From Catonia carolina (taxonomy: Eukaryota; Arthropoda; Insecta; Hemiptera; Achilidae), in the NCBI GenBank assembly GCA_035578175.1, contig JAQMRL010000003.1:107496969-107560968 (forward strand): a stretch of 64,000 bases of DNA. The letters are read 5' to 3'. The notes beneath the pieces were generated by a model. The model saw only the letters and a list, made by a program, of their open reading frames with translations, did not search any database and was not told where the DNA came from. Positions 56,926 to 64,000 of the stretch are shown here, one piece after another (position 1 is the stretch's first letter; every line of letters begins with the position of its first letter). Position numbers and translations under genes: made by a program.

Positions 56926-57613
56926 CTGTAATAACAATAATAGTAATGAGATTCACTAAGTATACAGATGTTTGTTGACTGACACCCGGTTTGTTTGTTA
57001 ATCCGTTAGAAAATAACACAGAAGAAAACTGAAGTTAGGAATTGTATTTTCTTAATTTTGTCGAACCGTGAGAAATGAAACTTAGTCCAGTCAGGGACTC
57101 AGTTTCACGAACTTTTCAGTTTAATGACTCAAAACGATTTATTTGGAAAACAGAGATTTTATTTGGTTAATAAAGTGATATTTGAAGAAAGAGAAATAAA
57201 TAAACTTTTTATGTGAAGAAAAACGGTCAATATTACTGACCGGGCTTGTGTAAAATACTTAGGATGTTAGCTTTGCGTATGATTACTGTTATGCCTTATG
57301 TTGTGGCCAGAGGCGGTTATGGGCCTAAGCGGCCGGTCGGTGATGTTGCCGGCTTTTCATTACCGCATCGGCGGGTAATATGGGCGACGATTTGTCATTC
57401 CAACTTTGAGTAATTGGTTAGAACTTCGTGTTCTTCTTCTTCGTCGTGGCCGGTAATAATGACGATCGAAATGAGTAGTAACAATAATAATAAAAATACA
57501 ACTTATGTTGAGTTCCTCTGCCTACCAGCTGACGGACGACTATCTTCTAATGTTATAAAAAGCCTACATTAACATTTTATACATGATAAAATATAATACA
57601 ATAAGCATATATA
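56926..57613. other. Unassigned; GC/CpG-richer island at 57.24-57.53 kb
   Basis: The right half contains 'GGCGGTTATGGGCC', 'AAGCGGCCGGTCGG' and 'CGCATCGGCGGGTAAT', unlike its AT-rich surroundings. No frame, splice signal or repeat partner was recognised. Confidence 0.35.
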
Positions 57614-57615
57614 TA

Positions 57616-58105
57616 CAGGGTGATTCATGAAGTTCTCCCCCCACTTCTACAGCACATTGTACTAGTAAAAATAATGAAAAAATGTTATATAAACATAGGT
57701 CCGAAAACGCTTCGTTAGCGAGTTACAGCTAGCGAAAGATTTCGCCTGAATTCCTGGGCAAAGAGTAAAATAAAGCCATACTGAACTTTTGGAAAGGTTA
57801 ATTAAGTAAGAAATGTCGTGGATTCTTATGTAATTTTACCTGATAAAGCTAATAAAATAGGTTTCAGAACTGTACCTGTAGTAGTTTTTGAGGGATTCAC
57901 GGTTAAATGCAAAAAATTGGGGCACGAAACAATGTTTTTTTAAGTTTCATGTACAATAACTTTGTTAAATTGGTAATAAATACATAAAATCAACAAACAT
58001 TAATTGTAGAGAATTTAATTCTGAGAAAATTGATATAATCAAAGTCTAAAATAAAACAGAAATAAGTATCAAAAAATCGATTTTATTCAGTATAATACAT
58101 TACTA
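57616..58105. repeat. Left terminal inverted repeat of the DD41D element
   Basis: A 490-bp arm that by eye is the exact reverse complement of 59,636-60,125. It is far longer than typical mariner TIRs (about 30 bp), resembling the long-arm subtypes of Tc-like elements. The subterminal block 'GTTAGCGAGTTACAGCTAGC' recurs, with changes, in the neighbouring MITE. Confidence 0.93.
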
Positions 58106-58534
58106 TCTGTAAAGAAATACCGTACGGTATTTAGTTAAAATAAAACAAAAACAAAATGTTTGTTCCTTAATGATGAGATAAATTGAGAAAACAAGATGAA
58201 CTGTTAAATAAATTTGTTTGTAAATAAAAATATCATGTTTTATTACGTTGTTTTTTTTTAAATAAAAATTTACATTAAATGTTCGAAAATAAATGAAGCA
58301 AACATTTTCCAATTATTGTTTACTAATAATCGAAATGCAGTTTTTTGTTTTATTAATTTCTAAGTTGGTAACGCACGAATAACAGCTGATCAACAATGGT
58401 ATTCTGTACTGTTACGTTAGAACTGTGTATTAGTGGTGTTTTGCAAGCTACAGCAGGAGATCGGGTTCTGTGAATCGTGTTATTAAATGCAATTTTTTTG
58501 TGAGTTATAATTCGATTGTTTATTCAGCGAAAAA

Positions 58535-59590
58535 ATGCCTTACTTATTTACATCAGAGGAATACGCTGATATGGTTTTTATTTTGGGTTACTGTAATGGT
58601 AATGCTAGAGCTGCTGTAGTAGAATATGAACTACGTTACCCTAATAGGAGGATTCCAGATACCAAAACAATTTCAGGAACTTTTCGTACTCTTCGGGAAA
58701 CAGGATCACTACCAAGTACTAGAACCAATTATGAACGAGCTGTCCAACTTGATGATGATATTGTTATTAATGCTGTTCATCGCAGACCAGGTGTAAGTAC
58801 ACGACGTATTTCTAGGCGGATAGGAGTTTCGCAGTCAACGGTGTGGAGGTCACTAAATCGAAACAAATTTTATCCGTTTCATAAACAAAAGGTTCAACAT
58901 CTACAGCCAGGGGATGGTCCGCTTCGCTTGGAGTTTTGCAACTTTTTGAATATTAATAATCAACTCTACAAGCGTATTTTGTTTACGGATGAGGCACAAT
59001 TCACTCGGGATGGTGTCAATAACTTGCACAATGAACACTCATGGGCAGAAGAAAATCCACATGAGGTAGTGGAACAGAACTTTCAACACCGATTTAGCGT
59101 CAATGTCTGGTGTGGCCTTTTGCACAATCGGCTGATTGGACCTTTCATATTACCTGGACGCCTAAATGCTGAGTTGTATTTGCATTTCCTTCAAGAAGAG
59201 TTGCCGCAGCTGTTAGAGAATGTTCCTTTACGTCTCAGACAAAATTTGTACTTCCAGCATGATGGAGCACCTCCCCACTTTTCACGTGCCGTTTCTGCTT
59301 ATTTAAATCATCAATTTCCTGGACACTGGATTGGTCGTGGAGGGCCTCACCCTTGGCCACCAAGATCCCCAGATCTATCTCCATTGGATTATTGCATCTG
59401 GGGATGGATGAAAGACATTGTATACAAGACAAAAGTGAATTCTCGTGATGAATTAATTGCCCGTATTATGGATTCGGCTGTGCAGATACAGGGAAGCCCT
59501 GAAAAATTAAGAAACGCAACAAAAGCAATACACAAACGTGCTGCAAAATGTATTGATAATGATGGCCTCATTTTCGAACATCTATTATAA
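58535..59590 (+). CDS. Intact DD41D transposase (DUF4817-like HTH + DDE)
   Basis: This 351-residue protein should cut and rejoin the element's inverted repeats in the nucleus. Residues about 4-60 ('FTSEEYADMVFILGYCNGNA', 'YPNRRIPD') match the DUF4817-like DNA-binding domain common in insect transposases. Residues about 70-115 form a second helix-turn-helix ('ISRRIGVSQSTVWRSLNRN'). The catalytic core follows: Asp152 in 'LFTDEAQF', Asp243 in 'QHDGAPPHF' and Asp285 in 'SPDLSPLDYCIWG'. There are 41 residues between the last two, hence DD41D (rosa/visitor-type group). The start at 58,535 is preceded by A-rich sequence and gives the whole HTH domain. The stop lies 46 bp before the right arm. There are no internal stops or frameshifts, and the length is normal for the superfamily. 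AATAAA within the right arm (from about 59,654) may supply polyadenylation. Activity itself is not shown. Confidence 0.95.
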   Translation: MPYLFTSEEYADMVFILGYCNGNARAAVVEYELRYPNRRIPDTKTISGTFRTLRETGSLPSTRTNYERAVQLDDDIVINAVHRRPGVSTRRISRRIGVSQSTVWRSLNRNKFYPFHKQKVQHLQPGDGPLRLEFCNFLNINNQLYKRILFTDEAQFTRDGVNNLHNEHSWAEENPHEVVEQNFQHRFSVNVWCGLLHNRLIGPFILPGRLNAELYLHFLQEELPQLLENVPLRLRQNLYFQHDGAPPHFSRAVSAYLNHQFPGHWIGRGGPHPWPPRSPDLSPLDYCIWGWMKDIVYKTKVNSRDELIARIMDSAVQIQGSPEKLRNATKAIHKRAAKCIDNDGLIFEHLL

Positions 59591-59635
59591 AAAGGTGCGT
59601 ACGGTTGGCCCAACCTGATTAATTTTGCTTAAAAC

Positions 59636-60125
59636 TAGTAATGTATTATACTGAATAAAATCGATTTTTTGATACTTATTTCTGTTTTATTTTAGACTTT
59701 GATTATATCAATTTTCTCAGAATTAAATTCTCTACAATTAATGTTTGTTGATTTTATGTATTTATTACCAATTTAACAAAGTTATTGTACATGAAACTTA
59801 AAAAAACATTGTTTCGTGCCCCAATTTTTTGCATTTAACCGTGAATCCCTCAAAAACTACTACAGGTACAGTTCTGAAACCTATTTTATTAGCTTTATCA
59901 GGTAAAATTACATAAGAATCCACGACATTTCTTACTTAATTAACCTTTCCAAAAGTTCAGTATGGCTTTATTTTACTCTTTGCCCAGGAATTCAGGCGAA
60001 ATCTTTCGCTAGCTGTAACTCGCTAACGAAGCGTTTTCGGACCTATGTTTATATAACATTTTTTCATTATTTTTACTAGTACAATGTGCTGTAGAAGTGG
60101 GGGGAGAACTTCATGAATCACCCTG
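59636..60125. repeat. Right terminal inverted repeat of the DD41D element
   Basis: The mirror of the left arm, starting 46 bp after the transposase stop. It ends 'CTTCATGAATCACCCTG' followed by TA. Confidence 0.93.
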
Positions 60126-60131
60126 TATATA

Positions 60132-60607
60132 CCGGGTGATTCAAAACTATACGGAAATCTCTTGGGATCTCATTCTATAGCTAAAAATAAGAAAAAAAGA
60201 TCATATAAACATAGTCTATGCCTGAAAACGCTTAGTTAGCGAGTTAGGCTAGCGAAAAATTTCACCTAGAACTCTGTACCCTTGGTGAAGTAAGGCCGTA
60301 TAAAAATGTTAAAGGTAGTTACAAAGCTACAAATACGATTGTTTTTTATGTTTTTAATCTGAAAAACCAATTTTATTCAATTTTTCAGATTAAAAACATA
60401 AGAAACAATCGTATTTGTATCTTTGTAACTACCTTTAACATTTTTATACGGCCTTACTTCACCAAGGGTACAGAGTTCTTGGTGAAATTTTTCGCTAGCC
60501 TAACTCGCTAACTAAGCGTTTTCAGGCATATGTTTATATGAACTTTTTTTCTTATTTTTAGCTATAGAATGAGATCCCAAGAGATTGCACTATAATTTTG
60601 AATCACC

Positions 60608-60610
<3 letters not shown>
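60132..60610. mobile_element. Hairpin MITE related to the DD41D element
   Basis: It begins 'CCGGGTGATTCAAAACTATA' and ends with 'TTTTGAATCACCCTG', next to TA on both sides (60,130-60,131; 60,611-60,612). The arms of about 230 bp are near-perfect complements around a loop of about 15 bp, so the whole 479 bp is one palindrome. Like the neighbouring DD41D element it has 'GGGTGATTCA' at the end and a subterminal block 'GAAAACGCTTAGTTAGCGAG' (DD41D version: 'GAAAACGCTTCGTTAGCGAG'). It has no coding capacity and is probably mobilised by a DD41D transposase. Confidence 0.9.
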
Positions 60611-60639
<29 letters not shown>

Positions 60640-60640
60640 C
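60611..60640. repeat. (TA)n tract
   Basis: A TA microsatellite directly right of the MITE. A shorter TA tract lies left of the DD41D element. It offered repeated TA target sites. Confidence 0.85.
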
Positions 60641-60901
60641 CTATATATGACATTTACAAAATCACTTAAGTTTCTAGTCTCAGCAATATAGGCCTACTGT
60701 TAGAGTTAGTTAATTCCGAATGGTACATACTCTTAAACTATAAATTCCTCTCTGCTAACAATTTTGTTCTAAGTTAACCTACCTTTAGTGAGAAAATATT
60801 ATTTTATATTGTTGTTCATATACGGAATGAAAATTGCTACAATACGTCAGTAACGTGAAAAGATAACAGAACTTACGATTATTAATTCTTTTAAATTTAT
60901 T

Positions 60902-61271
60902 TAAAGACCTGTTTTTATTGTTTAGGTCATCAGCCGAAAGGCTAGTTTGAACCTTTTCTCATTGAGTGGAAACGTATGCTTATTAGCCTACCATTCCTCT
61001 GAAAAGCATCTACTTTCCACCTTACAAAAATGATACCTTCACTTCATTCACCACAGGGTCTGGTTGCATAATGAAATTCATAACTCTCAAAGGAGATAAA
61101 TCTTGACTAATTTCTTTTAGACCTATACCTCTTCTGTTCTGAAATTTTTAGTCATAATTGGCTGATCATGTGATAAGAAACAGAACTATTTTTTGTAACC
61201 CTAGAACTAGCAGATCAAGTGAAAATAATTTAAAACAATCCACCTGCCTGTTATGGGCAATAAAGACCTGT
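60902..61271 (-). repeat. R1 retroposon with internal deletion and 11-bp TSD
   Basis: This reverse copy (60,913-61,260) is flanked by TAAAGACCTGT on both sides (60,902-60,912; 61,261-61,271). It runs from 'TTGTTTAGGTCATCAGCCG' to 'CACCTGCCTGTTATGGGCAA'. Compared with other copies, about 50 bp is missing after 'GTTTGAACCT'. Confidence 0.92.
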
Positions 61272-61489
61272 ATACAATAGTAATTGATAGATTCAATTTT
61301 CACTGACTGGTAAAGAGTAGATAGATATTTATTGACTTGTGTTGTTTAGCCAGATCCTGGAGCAGGTTCGATATTTTTGGTACTTAAGGTATAATAGGGT
61401 TCGTATGTCCCACAGAAACGACATAAATTTAAATGTTTGTGTGCCATACATCTTTCTTTATGAAATCACTCGATGGAGATGTTACCAAG
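61272..61489. other. Unassigned spacer
   Basis: Nothing recognised, though part may belong to the LINE that follows. Confidence 0.35.
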
Positions 61490-61800
61490 TATTATAACAT
61501 CTCTTATCAAGCTATTATCATACGGTAATGAGATACAAATCGACAGCAATGAACAAGCGTCTCACATCCAGGTAGCTGAGATAAGATTTTGATGGTTGTG
61601 AATTATTGTACTAGGAGATGCAATTTGAGGAACGATGATATAAGAACAGAGCCCATAACTGGCGTATTGTTGCAACTCGTTTTCCATTGTAAACGTAGTA
61701 ATGTAAATCGGTGGAAAGAAGAGATGTTGGTCGACCTAGAAAAAGATAAATACCGGAAAAGGCCAAGTAGCCTAAACCACGGTAGATGATTAATATCACG
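61490..61800 (+). pseudogene. LINE reverse-transcriptase C-terminal fragment
   Basis: The plus-strand frames read 'KLLSYGNEIQIDSNEQ', 'SHIQVAEIRF', then 'RNDDIRTEPITGVLLQL', 'KRSNVNRWKEEMLVDLEKDK' and 'YRKRPSSL'. This is the usual order at the C-terminus of LINE polymerases (after the RT thumb). Stops and frame changes separate the pieces. The opposite-strand frames here are shadows. Confidence 0.78.
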
Positions 61801-62179
61801 TAATAGATTTTGTATTATACAAGTAAGAAATTTAGAGGGAAGGTTTGCACGGAGTACCATGACAAACAAAATGTTCAGTCTGAAGAAACTGACGAATACT
61901 TTCGTCAGAACAGCAGCTAGTGCAGTTCTAAACTAAATTATATAATGAGTCTATTAATCGAGATGTCGCATAACATGAAAACTAATTAACTAATCAATTG
62001 TCTTGAGTACACAATATTATTTTGCTATGGTAATTAAAAACTTAAATTTGTACTCAATAACTGTCCGGCTATACTTCGAGGCTGAGTTTTACTATCCTGA
62101 TCAAACATTGTAACTTCTAGCATACAACATTCTTACGTTTTCTACTATTCGCGGTTAAATTTTTTTTTCAAATTTCAAA

Positions 62180-62360
62180 CATATGATATATTTTTCACAT
62201 CATCATCTGTCAAGAATGGCCTGTTCCGGCATCCATCTCTTTTTAGGTCTTCCCAAGCCTCGCTTTCCTCTAGATTTTTATTTCCACGCTTGCAGAGGAA
62301 TTCTGTGTGTTAGCATGCGAAGTAAATGGTTGGACCAGTTTCTCTTATTAACGTTTTTTT
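62180..62360 (-). pseudogene. LINE reverse-transcriptase C-terminal fragment
   Basis: The minus strand reads 'RNWSNHLLRMLTHRIPLQAW', then 'KSRGKRGLGRPKKRWMPEQ'. This is the conserved C-terminal 'H..RM...RIP....GKR..GRP.KRW' stretch of LINE polymerases. It carries at least one stop, and nothing upstream is retained. The 69-codon plus-strand frame here is its shadow. Confidence 0.8.
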
Positions 62361-63165
62361 CAGTGAATGAACATTTAACTCGGCGCGGATAGCTTCGTTA
62401 CGTATACTCTGTATTTTGCTCATCAAATAAATAAATAACTTACTGTTTATGAAAGTCGGCATATCTGGATAATTTTAAGTAAGGTTTGATACACCAGTTG
62501 TTGTTTATGGGACTCCGTATTAAAAATACGGAATCCCGTATTTTTACAAAAGAAATACGACTCAACTCGTAGAACTTTATGATTATTTTATTGCGTTTTA
62601 ATTTACAATATAACAAAAATGTCAGATTATAAAACTTTCTCTTTAATAATAAATATCAATTTTAATTCCATAAAAAATTAATATTTTCAGAATTTCTCTT
62701 GTATGCTTGCTAATTCATGCGTACCCGACGGAAGTTTGTTATTGTTTATATTAGATAATCACTGGGAATATTTTCTTAGATTCTATAGCATTATTTTTAG
62801 TTTTTATTTATTCATTTAATCAGCCTATGTATGGTATTGAAAGTTAAAAAATTAGCCCGTACAAACAACCACGGTTTGTTCGTGTTTAGTTAGGCTTGAG
62901 GTTGCTTAGCTAAATATGTGTATGCCAATGGTTCTGCCGGTTATTGAATACCCCTTTAATTAACAGTGGCATTTCAATATAATTACTGCCAATAACAGTA
63001 AGCCTGTTTTCACATCATCAAATGATTAAACAGCTATAAACACTTTTAGCGTAATCGTATAAAAACCCCCTTTATAGACCTATTGACTTAACCTTTCAAG
63101 GGTTTTTTTAACTCTTATGAAGTTTTTAAAGTTAATGAGTGAGGTTTTCCAATTATTAATTCATA
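62361..63165. other. Unassigned; small palindrome near 62.52 kb
   Basis: AT-rich. At about 62,511-62,542 'GGGACTCCGTATTAAAAATA' followed by 'CGGAATCCCG' forms a short hairpin. No gene. Confidence 0.35.
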
Positions 63166-63375
63166 CATTGCCCATAACAAGCAGGTGGTAAATTATTTGC
63201 GCTCGATGTGCAAGTTCCAGGGCCACAAAAAATAGTTCTGTTTTTTTTAACATGGTCAACCAATTATATGACTGAAGCATTTAAAAACACAAGAGGTAGA
63301 TGTGTAAAAGACACTAATCAGAGTTATCTCCTCTGAAAGTAATGAATTCCATTATACAGCCAGACCCTTTGCTTT
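63166..63375 (+). repeat. R1 retroposon, 5' half
   Basis: A forward copy from 'TTGCCCATAACAAGCAGGTG' to 'CAGCCAGACCCTTTG'. It stops where a second forward copy begins, so only the 5' half is present. Confidence 0.85.
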
Positions 63376-63755
63376 TAACCGGCAGGTGGAGTGTTAAATT
63401 AATTGCCCTCGATCTGTTGGTTCCAGGGCTACAAAAAATAATTTGGTTTCTTGTCACGTAATCAGCCAATTATATGATTAAAGAATTTAAGAACAGAAGA
63501 GGTAGATATGTAAAAGACACTAGTCAGAGTTATCTCCTCTGAGAGTAATGTATTTCATTGTACAGTCACACCCTGTGGTAAATAAAGTGAAGGTGTCATT
63601 TGTAGGGTGAAAAGCAGATGCTTTTCGGAGGGTTTGGCATGCCGAAAAGCACGCTTTTCCACTCAGTGAGGAAGGCTATAGTAAACCACCTCACCTTAAG
63701 TTACGTTAAATTTTATAGAGGTTCAAACTAGACTTTCGGCTGTTACCTAAACAAT
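63376..63755 (+). repeat. R1 retroposon, nearly full length, second in a head-to-tail row
   Basis: It runs from 'TTTAACCGGCAGGTGGAGTG' to 'TTTCGGCTGTTACCTAAACA'. It directly continues the 5'-half copy on its left. Confidence 0.86.
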
Positions 63756-63757
63756 AG

Positions 63758-63946
63758 CCAGACTATTGTTGAATGAAGTGAAGGTGTCATTTGGAAAGTA
63801 GATGCTTTTCAAAGGGCCGGGCATTCTGATGAGCATACTTTCCACTCGGTGAGAAAGGCAATATTAAACCACCTCACTACTCGTTTTACTTAGTAAAGCC
63901 TCTAGAGGTTCAAACCAGCCTTTCGGCTGATGACCTAAACAACAAC
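63758..63946 (+). repeat. R1 retroposon, 3' half, third in the row
   Basis: It resumes at the 'GAATGAAGTGAAGGTGTCAT' block and ends 'GCTGATGACCTAAACAACAA'. With the two copies before it, it forms 5'-half, whole, 3'-half, all in one orientation. Confidence 0.86.
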
Positions 63947-64000
63947 TATTCATACATGGAAAAAAATTATAAAACAATTCAAAATTACCCAGAAAATTGA

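Larger units (their letters stand above)
57616..60125 (+). mobile_element. Complete DD41D Tc1/mariner-type transposon
   Basis: The 2,510-bp element begins 'CAGGGTGATTCATGAAGTTC' and ends with its complement, between TA dinucleotides at 57,614-57,615 and 60,126-60,127. Its inverted repeats span 57,616-58,105 and 59,636-60,125, 490 bp each. I compared the arms block by block and found no mismatch or gap. It encodes one intact transposase on the plus strand. Identical long arms plus an intact frame indicate recent insertion or strong homogenisation. The terminal bases CAGGGTG are shared with the adjacent MITE. Confidence 0.95.

Noticed and set aside
59235..59613. Minus-strand genes over the DD41D transposase
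   Set aside because: They are shadows of the intact plus-strand frame.
63166..63946. A CRISPR-like or satellite array
   Set aside because: Only three partial copies of a dispersed retroposon, with no spacers or regular period.

Overview
This window looks like non-coding DNA from an arthropod, most probably an insect. It is strongly AT-rich, contains no recognisable host gene, and is packed with DNA transposons, LINE 3' ends and tRNA-derived SINEs. The transposon types (mariner, a DUF4817-like plus DDE transposase, hAT, Tigger/pogo and Helitron remnants) are all common in insect genomes. A hemipteran or similar large insect genome is possible, but the sequence does not settle this. The only intact long reading frame is a transposase. 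No rRNA gene, functional tRNA gene, CRISPR array, LTR retrotransposon or bacterial-type operon was seen.

Layout. At 0.1-12.3 kb there are small repeats: SINEs, a fold-back MITE, a LINE tail, a Helitron-like element, a Tigger-like MITE and a minisatellite block. At 12.7-20.8 kb come SINEs, two copies of the main retroposon (here called R1) and a large inverted pair of a 0.9-1.0 kb family (F2). At 20.9-32.3 kb lie LINE fragments, two mariner relics rebuilt as hairpins, a hAT MITE with perfect target duplications, R1 copies, and a TIR element carrying a nested SINE. At 34.7-41.2 kb there are more LINE tails, a second TIR element and a near full-length but broken mariner. At 43-57 kb there are R1, F2, minisatellite and SINE copies. 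At 57.6-60.6 kb an intact DD41D-type Tc1/mariner element with perfect 490-bp inverted repeats sits beside a hairpin MITE that shares its terminal sequences. At 60.9-64 kb there are R1 copies, including a head-to-tail cluster, and two LINE tails.

How the parts relate. The most abundant component is R1, a retroposon of about 390-410 bp with about 19 copies or fragments in both orientations. Its copies share a constant 3' end, are variably truncated at the 5' end, and several carry 9-13 bp target-site duplications. It was therefore probably mobilised by a LINE. The DD41D element is the only unit that looks capable of recent activity. The adjacent MITE could be a non-autonomous relative. Nothing here is a convincing new host system; the interest lies in transposon biology: the pristine DD41D element, its hairpin neighbour, and two reciprocal fold-back mariners.
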